DNA from: Nitrospira japonica
GTDB lineage: Bacteria > Nitrospirota > Nitrospiria > Nitrospirales > Nitrospiraceae
Length of the DNA: 64,000 nucleotides
Reading direction: 5' to 3'
NCBI RefSeq assembly: GCF_900169565.1
Contig: NZ_LT828648.1
Location: 808,876-872,875 of the forward strand
Below, piece after piece: positions 1-8,467 of this stretch (within the stretch, counting starts at the first letter, position 1; every line of letters begins with the position of its first letter). The notes under the pieces are model-generated. The model was given only the letters and a program-made list of their open reading frames with translations, was not told the DNA's origin and did no database searches. The position numbers were made by a program, and so were the translations under genes.

Positions 1-705
1 TCAGCGAAAGGCGGGTTCCGGTCCATTGAGGAGGGACGAGAGATCCTCGACCGATCGAAATGAGGCCGAAAATGCCGGCGGCGATTGTGAGCTGGACTTT
101 GCGCTGTGGAGCAGATGGGCGATGCCGAATTGTTTTGCCGCCGCCAAACATCGTTCATCGTCGTCGATGAACAGGGCCTTAGCGGGATCAAACCCCACCA
201 ACTCCAGACAGGCCGGCCAATATTGCGGACGCATCTTCAGGTAGCCGACTTCAAACGCGTCCACGATGCGGTCGACCTGCCGTTCGAGTCCGGTCTTGGC
301 CGTCTTGATCGCGACGCCGGCCGGATGGGCGTTCGTGAGGACGGTTAGCCGTTTCTTGTGATGCCGCACGGCAGACAGGAACGCCGTCGCACCTGGCAGG
401 AACCCGATCATGTGATCCAATTCCCTATGCATGGCGACGACGTCGATCCCGACCCGCGTCGTCCAGTATTGCAGATCGGTCCAGGCCAGTTCGTCTTCCA
501 CCGAACGATACATGGCCATCAATCGCGCCCGCGATTCTCCGAGGGACAGTCGCTCGCGCAGCGCGTACCGGCGGGGTAATTCTTCCTCGAAAAAGAAATT
601 GTCGAAGTGACGATCCAGCAGGGTTCCGTCCATGTCGACCAGGACGTCGTCGATCTGGGACCAATCAAGCCTCGGTGGCGCCTCGGCCGATGAAAGCGTG
701 TCCAT
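1..705 (-). CDS. HAD-superfamily hydrolase (YrfG-like nucleotidase candidate)
   Basis: A 234-residue soluble phosphatase of the haloacid dehalogenase superfamily. HAD motif I is visible as DDVLVDMDGTLLD (Asp nucleophile and acid/base Asp). Motif II lies in the VLTNAHPAG stretch and motif IV in FIDDDERC. The helical cap between motifs I and II resembles the GMP/IMP nucleotidase YrfG, so the substrate is probably a nucleotide or another small phosphomonoester; this is inferred. The frame stays open upstream to 843, but the ATG at 703-705 sits about 17 residues before motif I and is the more likely start. The stop is exactly at base 1 of the window. It is divergent from der. Confidence 0.8.
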   Translation of the reverse strand: MDTLSSAEAPPRLDWSQIDDVLVDMDGTLLDRHFDNFFFEEELPRRYALRERLSLGESRARLMAMYRSVEDELAWTDLQYWTTRVGIDVVAMHRELDHMIGFLPGATAFLSAVRHHKKRLTVLTNAHPAGVAIKTAKTGLERQVDRIVDAFEVGYLKMRPQYWPACLELVGFDPAKALFIDDDERCLAAAKQFGIAHLLHSAKSSSQSPPAFSASFRSVEDLSSLLNGPEPAFR

Positions 706-870
706 CGACCGGAGTATAGACGAGGCCGGGCGGGAAAACGACCCGCGACCGTCGCGTCCGAAAGCGGGGGCTGTTGTCTTTGAGAAAATTCCTGTGTTAG
801 GGTCCGAGTGGCCTGCATACGCCTGATCTCCATGTCGTCGCAACCCACACTCAATTCTCTGATGTCACCG

Positions 871-2184
871 ATGCCGCTGGTCGCCATCATCGGCCGGCCG
901 AATGTCGGCAAGTCGACGCTCTTCAACCGGATCCTTGGGAGCCGAACCGCCATCGTCGACGACGTTCCGGGAGTGACCAGGGATCGAAACTATGCGGACA
1001 CCAACTACCGGAATCGTCCTTTTCGGCTGATCGACACCGGCGGGCTTGAGCCCGCGGCGTCGGACGGAATGCTCGCCCTCATCAGGCGACAATCGGAGCT
1101 GGCCATCGCCGAAGCGGACGTGCTGATCCTTCTCATGGACGGACGAGCCGGCCTGATGCCGCAGGATCAGGAAGTGATCCGGCTCCTTCGCGGCACCACC
1201 AAGCCCTTGTTCGTGGCCATCAACAAGATCGATACGCCCAAGACCGAAGTCCTGGTCGCGGACTTCTATCAGCTCGGGATCGACTCGTTGTTCCCGATCT
1301 CGGCCGAGCACGGCATCGGCGTGGCCGATCTGCTGGATGCCCTGTATCCATTGTTATCCGATCAGCAGGACCCCGAGGAACAGAATCCGGTGCCGCGCGT
1401 GGCTGTCGTGGGCAGACCGAATGTCGGCAAATCCACGCTCGTCAACGCGGTGTTGGGAGAGGAGCGGGTCGTGGTGAGCGACGTTCCCGGAACCACCAGG
1501 GACGCCGTCGATTCGCTGGCGACGTACGAGGGGCGTCAGTATCTGTTCACGGATACCGCCGGCATCCGGCGCCGGGGGAAAGTCGATCGCGGGATCGAAG
1601 GCTACAGCGTGGCTCGTTCGTTGCGAGCCATAGGCCGATCCGATGTGGCAGTCCTCCTCCTCGACGGCGAAGAAGGCATTACCGAACAGGATACCAAGAT
1701 CTCCGGGCTCGTCATCCGGCAGGGGCGCGCTTGCCTGATGCTGGTAAACAAATGGGATTTACATGAGGGGGACGCGCAGGCGCGTCAGCGATTCGAACGG
1801 GACCTCAAACGGCGCTTTCCGTTCCTCACCTGGGCACCCGTCCTTTTCGGTGCCGCCGTCAAACCCGGTTCGTTACGGCACCTGTTCCCCACCATCGACG
1901 ATGTCTACGCGTCCTTCACCAGGCGCATACCGACCGGCGAGCTCAATCAACTGCTTCAGACGATTCTTGCCACCCATCCGCTTCCGAGCCGTAAAGGGAA
2001 GCCGACGAAGATCACCAAGTCGGCCTTTATGACCCAGGTCGCGACGAGACCGCCCGTATTCGCCCTGTTCGTGGGGCATCCGGAAAACATGACGCCCGCC
2101 TATTTGCGCTTCCTCGAACATCGCCTCCGGGAAGAGTACGGGTTCGCCGGCACCCCCATCCGGCTTCTCGTCCGAAAGAAATAG
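871..2184 (+). CDS. der: Ribosome biogenesis GTPase Der (EngA)
   Basis: A double-GTPase essential for 50S ribosomal subunit maturation in the cytoplasm. Two G domains in tandem are visible, each with the Walker A sequence GRPNVGKST, a DTGG/DTAG G3 motif and an NKxD G4 motif (NKID, then NKWD). A C-terminal KH-like domain follows, ending in a basic RLLVRKK tail. The length, about 437 residues, is typical. The frame is open from a GTG at 808, with ATGs at 832 and 862. I chose 871 because family members begin within a few residues of the first G domain; no strong ribosome binding site decides it. Confidence 0.95.
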   Translation: MPLVAIIGRPNVGKSTLFNRILGSRTAIVDDVPGVTRDRNYADTNYRNRPFRLIDTGGLEPAASDGMLALIRRQSELAIAEADVLILLMDGRAGLMPQDQEVIRLLRGTTKPLFVAINKIDTPKTEVLVADFYQLGIDSLFPISAEHGIGVADLLDALYPLLSDQQDPEEQNPVPRVAVVGRPNVGKSTLVNAVLGEERVVVSDVPGTTRDAVDSLATYEGRQYLFTDTAGIRRRGKVDRGIEGYSVARSLRAIGRSDVAVLLLDGEEGITEQDTKISGLVIRQGRACLMLVNKWDLHEGDAQARQRFERDLKRRFPFLTWAPVLFGAAVKPGSLRHLFPTIDDVYASFTRRIPTGELNQLLQTILATHPLPSRKGKPTKITKSAFMTQVATRPPVFALFVGHPENMTPAYLRFLEHRLREEYGFAGTPIRLLVRKK

Positions 2185-2223
2185 CGGACAGTTTCCGTCC
2201 ACCGGACGACTGAGTTTGTCCGC
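2184..2223 (+). terminator. Nested hairpin just after der
   Basis: Outer arms GCGGACA (2184-2190) and TGTCCGC (2217-2223) pair perfectly over 7 bp, and inner arms CGTCC (2196-2200) and GGACG (2204-2208) add a 5-bp stem. It begins on the last base of the der stop codon. There is no T-run after it, so it may be a transcript-end or processing hairpin rather than a classical intrinsic terminator. Confidence 0.4.
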
Positions 2224-2344
2224 AAGGCGGATCAGACCGGACGTTCTTTTCGTATTATTCAGGATTCCAAGCCGCTCATGCCGCGCGCGGGCGGGTTTGA
2301 CTCTTGCAACCCTTCGGTGCCGTTCCCCAACCGGGACCGCCGCC

Positions 2345-2800
2345 ATGCCAGAGACCATCCCGCAGTCCTCACCATCCGCCTTCGGTGAAGCTGGCCGTTC
2401 GATCCATCATCCCGCGTCGGCTCCCCTGTCCCAGGCGCCCGGTCAGTTCGCGGCGCACGACTCGGGCGTGATTCTGCTCTCTGCTCCGACCCGCATCTTG
2501 CACATGAACGGACGTGCCCGTGCCCTGATGGCCTTATTCGGCGATGTGCATGGCCTGTGGCCGAATCTGGCGCCCGACTCGATACCCATCATCCTCGTCG
2601 AATTCTGCGGGGAAATTCTCATGGAATTGGACCGCCGTGCCCAAGGGGGCGAGTGGGAACAGTTCGAGATGCGCCGTGTCTGCCATATGACCACCCCGCC
2701 GCTCATGCTCAGGGGATTCGGCGTTCCGGTCTCGGCCGATCGCGAACCCCGCATGATCCTTCTCCTGCAACCCCATTCTTCCTGGTCGTCTGCCGGCTGA
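2345..2800 (+). CDS. Hypothetical protein with PAS-like segment
   Basis: About 151 residues from the ATG at 2345; the frame is open from 2216, but the upstream part is Arg-rich and looks untranslated. After a disordered Ser/Pro/Ala-rich start, the segment from roughly residue 40 (DSGVILLSAPTRILHMNGRA) resembles the opening strand and helix of a PAS sensor fold, where a residue pair of the type hMNxxA is common. No output domain, signal peptide or membrane helix is present. The function is unknown; a small sensory or regulatory protein is only a guess. Confidence 0.55.
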   Translation: MPETIPQSSPSAFGEAGRSIHHPASAPLSQAPGQFAAHDSGVILLSAPTRILHMNGRARALMALFGDVHGLWPNLAPDSIPIILVEFCGEILMELDRRAQGGEWEQFEMRRVCHMTTPPLMLRGFGVPVSADREPRMILLLQPHSSWSSAG

Positions 2801-2842
2801 ACGAGGGCGTCGTCAACCGATTGTCCGTTCCGGTGTTTCGTC

Positions 2843-2871
2843 TTGACTCCTCGTGATCAGCATGGTTTATT
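2843..2871 (+). promoter_or_regulatory. Candidate sigma70-type promoter
   Basis: TTGACT (2843-2848), a 17-bp spacer, then TTTATT (2866-2871), placed 60 bp before the exported protein gene at 2932. The -35 box is close to consensus and the -10 box is weak. Confidence 0.35.
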
Positions 2872-2931
2872 CCTCAAGAGCCTGATTGACGCGACTCCAA
2901 CCGACCGGTTGACGAATCATCCAAGACATTT

Positions 2932-3777
2932 ATGATCCTTCCCTCGATACGGCCCGTTCGTTTCCTGTTGGGCGTTCTCACCCTGTCCGTCATGCTGACA
3001 TGGGCGCTCGCCGGCCCTTCTTTCCCCGCATTGCCCGACAATGCGGAACCGGCCCCGACCGATTCGACGGACCAGACGGAACCGGACTCCGTTGGTTCCC
3101 AGGAAATCGCGGATCCTTCGATCACCCTACGGGGCTCCGTCTGGCGTACGAAAGCTGGCATCGTGTTCTTGCGGACTCCCATCGGCACACTGACCTTGAG
3201 CTCCAAGTCCACATTGAAGGACCTGAAGGCCTCCCACGAAGTCCGTTTCTGGGTTCATGAACGGCATTCCGTCGTGGATATCGTAAAGAAAAGCGACGGC
3301 TCAAGAATCCACCGGTATCTGGCGGGTCCCATGACCCCGGGTTCCGACGTGCCGAATTCGCTGCAGTGGTGGACCCCGGACGGTGACGAGACGACCCACG
3401 TCGGGACCCAGCAAGCCCGCCTGGCCGCCTTCCAGGAAGGCGATACGCTGACGGTCGAAGTCGACGACTCCCGCACGATCATCGGCGTTCATGACCTGCA
3501 ATACGACCTCCAGATCAGCCAAGTGCCCCCGGCCGGCTCCGACGCGCACGTCGTATTGTCCGGGTCGGTTTCGAAACTCAAATCCAACTTCGTTTTCCTC
3601 CGCACGCCGGTCGGCGTCGTAATGGTGAATTCGAAGATCGGCGTTCCTCACGTCAAAGTCGGTCAACCGATGACCGTCAGAATCGACGGCCAGCGGGTCA
3701 CGGTCGATCTTGACCGGGGCGCACCGTCTTCGCAGGACCAGCACGTTCCCGCGCCATCCTCGGCCCCGAATCCCTGA
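2932..3777 (+). CDS. Exported protein with duplicated beta-rich domain
   Basis: 281 residues with an N-terminal signal peptide (hydrophobic LLGVLTLSVMLTWALAG). Two copies of one module are visible: GSVWRTKAGIVFLRTPIGTL near residue 68 and GSVSKLKSNFVFLRTPVGVV near residue 210. Each is followed by a strand-turn-strand ending in VDI or VDL, so this is an internal duplication of a small beta domain, perhaps OB- or SH3-like. A Trp-containing linker (LQWWTPDGDE) lies between them. No family was recognised. It ends 12 bp before the ECF sigma factor gene, so co-transcription is plausible and it might be an envelope component related to that system. Confidence 0.7.
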   Translation: MILPSIRPVRFLLGVLTLSVMLTWALAGPSFPALPDNAEPAPTDSTDQTEPDSVGSQEIADPSITLRGSVWRTKAGIVFLRTPIGTLTLSSKSTLKDLKASHEVRFWVHERHSVVDIVKKSDGSRIHRYLAGPMTPGSDVPNSLQWWTPDGDETTHVGTQQARLAAFQEGDTLTVEVDDSRTIIGVHDLQYDLQISQVPPAGSDAHVVLSGSVSKLKSNFVFLRTPVGVVMVNSKIGVPHVKVGQPMTVRIDGQRVTVDLDRGAPSSQDQHVPAPSSAPNP

Positions 3778-3789
3778 CCGCCGCCATCC

Positions 3790-4422
3790 ATGCGCCGCAC
3801 GCCACCTTCCCAGTCGCCCCGGCCCCCACAACAGCCGAACGACTTTGATAAACTGTACCGAGACCATGTGGATTTGGTGTATCGATACGCGCATCGCCTC
3901 TGCGGTGAAACCGAGACGGCCAAGGATCTCGTCCAGGAAACCTTTCTCAACGCCTACAGAGGCTTCGAGGGATTTCGCGGCGACGCGCGGATCTCGACCT
4001 GGCTCTACACGATCGCATCGCGGGCCTGCATGCGCATGCGGCGCAAACGCAGGGGGCAACCGGAACGGGAGCTGTCGCTCGACGAGTTCATTCCAACCTC
4101 CGACGGCGAATTTCGTCTGCAGATACCGGTCGACGGGCTGACTCCCGAAGAAGCGCTCGAGAACAAGGAATTGCGGCAAGCGTTGGATCAGGCCATTCAA
4201 AAGTTGCCGAGCAAGTACCGCGTGACCCTGGTGTTGCGCGACATGGAGGGGTTGAGCGCCAAAGAAGTGGGCACCGTCATGGGCGTGAACGAACGGGCGG
4301 TGAAATCCCGCCTGCATCGGGCCAGGCTGTTCGTCAGACGTGAATTGAGCGCACGCGGCATCACCGAACCCGGCCGTGACTCCGTCGGAGCCCCGCGCCA
4401 GCCGGAAGGATTCTCGACATGA
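3790..4422 (+). CDS. ECF-family RNA polymerase sigma factor (SigE/RpoE-like)
   Basis: A 210-residue extracytoplasmic-function sigma factor that would redirect RNA polymerase under envelope or redox stress. Region 2 is clear (LYRDHVDLVYRYAHRLCG, then DLVQETFLNAYRGFEGFRGD and ISTWLYTIASR). Region 4 is clear at the C-terminus (LPSKYRVTLVLRDMEGLSAKE, then VNERAVKSRLHRAR). A Pro-rich N-terminal stretch precedes region 2. Its stop overlaps the next start in ATGA, so it is translationally coupled to its anti-sigma factor. The coupling and the zinc motif next door point to a sigma/ZAS pair. Confidence 0.92.
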   Translation: MRRTPPSQSPRPPQQPNDFDKLYRDHVDLVYRYAHRLCGETETAKDLVQETFLNAYRGFEGFRGDARISTWLYTIASRACMRMRRKRRGQPERELSLDEFIPTSDGEFRLQIPVDGLTPEEALENKELRQALDQAIQKLPSKYRVTLVLRDMEGLSAKEVGTVMGVNERAVKSRLHRARLFVRRELSARGITEPGRDSVGAPRQPEGFST

Positions 4423-4727
4423 AGACCTCCAAAACCAGTGTGCGCAGATCGGGCCGATCGACTCGTCACGCGGCTCACCGTCTGGATCGTTGTTTGCGCG
4501 TCATTCGGCAATTGTCGGCCTATCTCGACGATGAGCTCCCCTCCGACATCTGCCGGGAGTTGAGACGGCATCTCGGCGCCTGCCCGAACTGTGAAGTGTT
4601 CGTCGCCTCGTTGAGGGAAGCCGTCGGATTGTGCCGTCACCGACCCACACCGCACCTCTCGCCGTCCGAACGAGCGACGCTGCGTCGCGAAATCCTTCGG
4701 GCCTCTCGATCAGGGTTCCGGGGGTAG
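4419..4727 (+). CDS. Soluble zinc-binding anti-sigma factor (ZAS, zf-HC2 type)
   Basis: 102 residues containing the anti-sigma zinc signature HxxxCxxC (HLGACPNC) preceded by LSAYLDDELP, the usual helix of ZAS domains that grips region 2/4 of the cognate sigma factor. Unlike many relatives there is no transmembrane helix, so this would be a cytoplasmic regulator, possibly sensing redox state or zinc directly as in RsrA/ChrR-type proteins (inference). Start ATG overlaps the sigma factor stop by 4 bp. The N-terminus is very basic. A c-type cytochrome gene follows 3 bp downstream. Confidence 0.88.
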   Translation: MKTSKTSVRRSGRSTRHAAHRLDRCLRVIRQLSAYLDDELPSDICRELRRHLGACPNCEVFVASLREAVGLCRHRPTPHLSPSERATLRREILRASRSGFRG

Positions 4728-4730
4728 CCC

Positions 4731-5108
4731 ATGCCGGTGTCGGGGATCATCTGGATCCTCATCGCCCTCATCTCCTGGTCGCAGGCCTGGTCGGCCACGC
4801 CGGAAGAATTGGAGCAAGGGCGCACGATCTATGAGCGCCATTGCGCCGATTGCCACGGGATGGATGGCCGGGGCGACGGCACCCTTGCGGCCTCCCTCTC
4901 TCCGAGGCCCGGTAATTTCGTCTCGGCCCAGACCTCCGCGAAATCGGACCAAGACCTTCTGAAAGTCATCGCGAAGGGGCGACCTCGTACCGCCATGCAA
5001 GGGTGGAACGACCGGCTCTCCGAGAAAGAACAGCTCGCCACCCTCGCGTACATCCGGTCGCTGGTCCGATTTTCACGCTCCGCAACGCCTCCGCCCCCGA
5101 CCCGTTAA
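4731..5108 (+). CDS. Small exported class I c-type cytochrome
   Basis: 125 residues with a signal peptide (IIWILIALISWSQAWSA) and one heme-binding CxxCH motif (HCADCHGMDG, Cys38-Cys41-His42). A likely distal Met ligand is in TAMQGW near residue 87. The pattern GRxIYExHCxxCHGxxGxGDG is typical of mono-heme cytochromes of the cytochrome c551/c6 type that carry electrons in the periplasm. It sits directly after the sigma/anti-sigma pair and probably belongs to that operon, suggesting respiratory or redox control. The redox partner is unknown. Confidence 0.85.
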   Translation: MPVSGIIWILIALISWSQAWSATPEELEQGRTIYERHCADCHGMDGRGDGTLAASLSPRPGNFVSAQTSAKSDQDLLKVIAKGRPRTAMQGWNDRLSEKEQLATLAYIRSLVRFSRSATPPPPTR

Positions 5109-5194
5109 TTGCCGTCCGCCTCTTTCGGATCAAGAAATCCGCATGGTAAAGTACCGGCTTTATCACATGGTGCAACCGTAGGAGTCTTCATCAC

Positions 5195-6898
5195 ATGATT
5201 CGCTGGCACGTGATCGCAGGGAGTGGCATTGCGTTTTTCGGTTCGCTGGTTCTCTCGTGGGGCTTCCTTGGGGAGCCGTCCGCATCGTTCGCCGCCTCCG
5301 CAAAGGCCTCGAAAAAATCCGACGGACTTCCTGCCTCCACGGCGATCCGGTTCGTCGAGGCGGTGTCGCGCGGCTCGGCGGCCGACGCGGTCAAGCTCGA
5401 CTTCGCCTGCCAGTTTCAACTGGTGACGGCCAAGGGCGGCGCCCTGAAGTCCCATCCGGCGCCGACCGATCCGTCTTACGAAACCTGCTGGAACCACCTC
5501 AAGGCCGCGCACGAGCCGGCGCTCACGCGTTCGGATATCGGCATGGACGTCCTGTGGCCGAGCAACGGGGGCCTGGTGTTTTTCCACGAGGACCTCGACC
5601 ATTATCCGGCATCGGCGTTTGTCATGGATACGATCGGACTCTCACCGCCCGGAAGCGGCCTGCACGTGAAGACCGTGTCGACCAAGCCCCTGCCGAACGC
5701 CTCGTTCCGCCTTCGTGAGAATGCCGCGCTCGTCTCGGTACCGACCACTTTGGTCACGGTCGAGGTTCGCTACCAGGACCCGATCACGTCGCCGGTGACC
5801 AAGGCCCCGGGCAGCTACAAGTGGGCGAGTACAGTGAAACCGGCCAGACGCGCCCTGAAGAGCATCCTCATCGAATGGGTCGTATTGTCTGGATTGAAAA
5901 AACACGGCTTTCCCGGGGATACGGCCGTCGTCAATCTCCTGGTGAAGGACGGAGACCCCGTGGACGGCATCGCCCAGGAGATCGTTCCCTTTGTGACGGT
6001 ACGGAGCGGGCCGGTGCCCGGCTCCCTTCAATGGTGGGGCCCGGAGGACATGCCGGGATTGCTGGTAGCCACTTCTGCCCGCGCAGCGTCGTTTCCGAAC
6101 CTGCGGGACCGCGTCGCGCTCCTGAATCGGGTGCTGATCATCGATCCCAACCAGCCTGACGCCTTGACCGTGCTGACCAGAGACCTGTACGGCGTGGTCC
6201 TGAGACAAGCGGTCGCAGAGCACCATTTGACGGTGAAAGATCCGGCGCTGTCCATGGTCGTCAACGAGCATTACTGGAACATCTATGCTCAGTCGACGCG
6301 GACGGATCTTTCGTTGGGCATGGAGATGGGGGGATTCGACAAACCGACGACGGCCGACTACCTCTATCGACTTCTGCCGGCATTGAAGACCTTGGCGCAG
6401 GTACGGCCGGAGCAACTCGACAATCGCTTCCGCTGGGGTGCGGCTCTCCGATGGAACAACGATCAGGATCTTTCCATCGAGGTGCTCCAGAAGCTCGTCA
6501 AGGACGTTCCCGCGGAGCGGAAGTCCGGCAAAGCGGAGGCGCTGCTGCAACTGTCGTGGGCGCGCATCAACAAGGTGGCCTGGAACCGGATCATGGACGA
6601 TCCCGACGTGCGGACCGCCTATCTGGAGGCAGACCAGGCGCTCGCGCTTGCCGAACTGCCGCTCGACAAGTTCATCGCCGAATACACCAAAGCCTACAGC
6701 CTGCTGTTCAGCCCGGCCAGAGACAACCGAGAGATGCTTGCACTCCTGACGGAAGCGCGGAAATGGTTTGCCGAGGTGCCGGGCCGGAGCCAGGAAATCT
6801 GGAATTTCTTCATCGGCGCAGACTCGCTCAAATCGGTGCTCGATGCGGATCCGATCTTCCAGCCGCTTCTGGCGTCAGGGGATCCGAAACACGGCTAG
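5195..6898 (+). CDS. Large exported protein of unknown function
   Basis: 567 residues. A signal peptide or N-terminal anchor is clear (IAGSGIAFFGSLVLSWGFLG), followed by a Lys/Ala/Ser-rich linker. The middle carries a second internal hydrophobic-plus-basic patch, and the C-terminal half is helical with repeat-like segments (for example YLEADQALALAELPLDKF) that could form a TPR-like superhelix. I recognise no catalytic motif. The gene stands alone between the cytochrome and aat genes, with an 86-bp upstream gap. It is probably periplasmic; no function can be assigned. Confidence 0.75.
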   Translation: MIRWHVIAGSGIAFFGSLVLSWGFLGEPSASFAASAKASKKSDGLPASTAIRFVEAVSRGSAADAVKLDFACQFQLVTAKGGALKSHPAPTDPSYETCWNHLKAAHEPALTRSDIGMDVLWPSNGGLVFFHEDLDHYPASAFVMDTIGLSPPGSGLHVKTVSTKPLPNASFRLRENAALVSVPTTLVTVEVRYQDPITSPVTKAPGSYKWASTVKPARRALKSILIEWVVLSGLKKHGFPGDTAVVNLLVKDGDPVDGIAQEIVPFVTVRSGPVPGSLQWWGPEDMPGLLVATSARAASFPNLRDRVALLNRVLIIDPNQPDALTVLTRDLYGVVLRQAVAEHHLTVKDPALSMVVNEHYWNIYAQSTRTDLSLGMEMGGFDKPTTADYLYRLLPALKTLAQVRPEQLDNRFRWGAALRWNNDQDLSIEVLQKLVKDVPAERKSGKAEALLQLSWARINKVAWNRIMDDPDVRTAYLEADQALALAELPLDKFIAEYTKAYSLLFSPARDNREMLALLTEARKWFAEVPGRSQEIWNFFIGADSLKSVLDADPIFQPLLASGDPKHG

Positions 6899-6934
6899 CG
6901 CCGTTCGCCGCGGGCTTCGCGTGCGTGTTGCCGC

Positions 6935-7630
6935 ATGTTCCGGCTGAGTTCCAATCCGTGCGACCTCCGGTTCCCGCCCGTCGAGGCGGCGGAATCGGAC
7001 GGCCTCTTGGCCGTCGGCGGCGATTTGAGTCCGGAGCGACTGCTTGCGGCCTACCGACGGGGCATTTTCCCCTGGTATCAGGACGACCAGCCGATTCTCT
7101 GGTGGTCGCCAAACCCCCGCGCGGTGCTCTTCCCGCACAAGCTCCACGTGTCACGGAGTCTCACACGAAGAATTCGCCGCGGCGACTTCACGGTCACGCT
7201 CGACACCTGCTTTCGCGCCGTCATGACCCACTGTGCCGGTCCCAGGCCCCAGTACCCGGAAGGAGGGACTTGGATCACCCGGGAAATGCAGGACGCCTAT
7301 GCGACGCTTCATGAGATGGGTTACGCGCATTCAATCGAAACCTGGCAACAGGGTCGATTGGTCGGCGGACTCTACGGCGTCGCGCTCGGGGGAGCCTTTT
7401 TCGGAGAATCCATGTTTTCCCACACGGCCGATGCGTCCAAGGTCGCGCTGACCGTGCTCGTTCGACAGCTTCAGGCGTGGGGATTCGCCGTCTTCGACTG
7501 CCAGCAAGCCTCCCCCCACGTCATGCGATTCGGGGCGGAAGAAATACCCCGCCGGGAGTTCGTCTCGCGGCTCGAGTCGGCCTGCGCGCATCCAGACCGT
7601 CGCGGAAGATGGAGGATTGATCAGCCATAG
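6935..7630 (+). CDS. aat: Leucyl/phenylalanyl-tRNA--protein transferase
   Basis: 231 residues. The enzyme adds Leu or Phe from aminoacyl-tRNA to proteins with N-terminal Arg or Lys, making them N-degron substrates for ClpS/ClpAP. Diagnostic segments are present: DGLLAVGGDLSPERLLAAY, GIFPWY, WWSPNPRAVL, GTWITREMQDAY and GGLYGVALGGAFFGESMFS, followed by the SKVAL helix and FDCQ near the C-terminus. The length is normal for the family. The stop is followed by the AT-richer insert with opposite-strand genes, so aat marks the left border of that island. Confidence 0.96.
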   Translation: MFRLSSNPCDLRFPPVEAAESDGLLAVGGDLSPERLLAAYRRGIFPWYQDDQPILWWSPNPRAVLFPHKLHVSRSLTRRIRRGDFTVTLDTCFRAVMTHCAGPRPQYPEGGTWITREMQDAYATLHEMGYAHSIETWQQGRLVGGLYGVALGGAFFGESMFSHTADASKVALTVLVRQLQAWGFAVFDCQQASPHVMRFGAEEIPRREFVSRLESACAHPDRRGRWRIDQP

Positions 7631-7739
7631 CCATAGAGCACTTCTCGAAGTGAATAAAGCGTGAGCACTTGATCAGTGTTTCAGCCGTTCTCATCCGCAG
7701 ATCGACAAGGAAACTCGCGTTTCTCAGCCTTCTTCCTTC

Positions 7740-8459
7740 TCAAAAACCTTCAACCTTTGGCATTTGATCCCATGTTCGACCATCAAGCGTCCTGCCCGTC
7801 TTACTCTTGAATACCCCGCCCCACTGCTTAAAGAAGAATGGTACATTAGCGGAAATGCACTGGGCGCGTATTTGGCGAACCCACTGTGGTTTCATCGGTC
7901 GGGCGTATGGACCGGACTCTCCACCAACAATCACCCAGTCAATGCCTTTCAAATCAAGATTCGGTAGAGGTCCCAATAGTGGCTCTAGGGAAAGAAACTT
8001 GATTCTGGCACTTGTTTGCTTCAGATGCCGAATGCGTAGAACGTAGTCCTCGTTCTCGACGCTCACGCCCATCCAAACATTGTCCGGCCAGGACAGTTGG
8101 CTATCCAACTCCACAAGTCGATCTGCCCGTTTCGTGAGGACTTGAAACTGATGCTGGGATGCGATCTGCATCACAGCAAACACTCTACTAATGAACTCAA
8201 CAGGAACATCTCTATGAAACAAGTCGCTCATCGAATTTACAAAGATAACCTTTGGCTTCTTCCATCCAAGCGGTATTCCCAAAGATTCGGGATGAAGCGT
8301 GAGAGCGAATCCGTCTTTGTATTGTCTTGTGCCGGCTGCCTGCAGCCGCAAGGCTAAGCGTTCGGCATAACAGTTTTTGCATCCCGGACTGATTTTGTCG
8401 CACCCGGTCACGGGATTCCAAGTCGCCTCTGTCCATTCAATCTTTGACAGACCCGCCAT
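7740..8459 (-). CDS. Three-Cys-motif protein, phage Gp37/Gp68 family (DUF5131)
   Basis: 239 residues. The N-terminus has the family hallmark [19 protein letters not shown] followed by KNCYAE, giving Cys20, Cys27 and Cys30 in a C-x6-C-x2-C arrangement that resembles, but is not identical to, the radical SAM cluster motif. The remainder looks like a TIM-barrel-type radical SAM scaffold ([36 protein letters not shown]). Family members occur in phages and islands next to TcmP proteins; the biochemical role is unknown to me. It lies 8 bp downstream of tcmP with an AGGA ribosome site. Base composition is AT-richer than its neighbours, indicating transfer. Confidence 0.88.
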   Translation of the reverse strand: MAGLSKIEWTEATWNPVTGCDKISPGCKNCYAERLALRLQAAGTRQYKDGFALTLHPESLGIPLGWKKPKVIFVNSMSDLFHRDVPVEFISRVFAVMQIASQHQFQVLTKRADRLVELDSQLSWPDNVWMGVSVENEDYVLRIRHLKQTSARIKFLSLEPLLGPLPNLDLKGIDWVIVGGESGPYARPMKPQWVRQIRAQCISANVPFFFKQWGGVFKSKTGRTLDGRTWDQMPKVEGF

Positions 8460-8467
8460 TTCCGTTC

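Noticed and set aside
7622-7640. CCATAGCCATAGAGCAC at the aat stop as another TATRGC repeat copy
   Set aside because: Only two short words match; too little to separate from chance.
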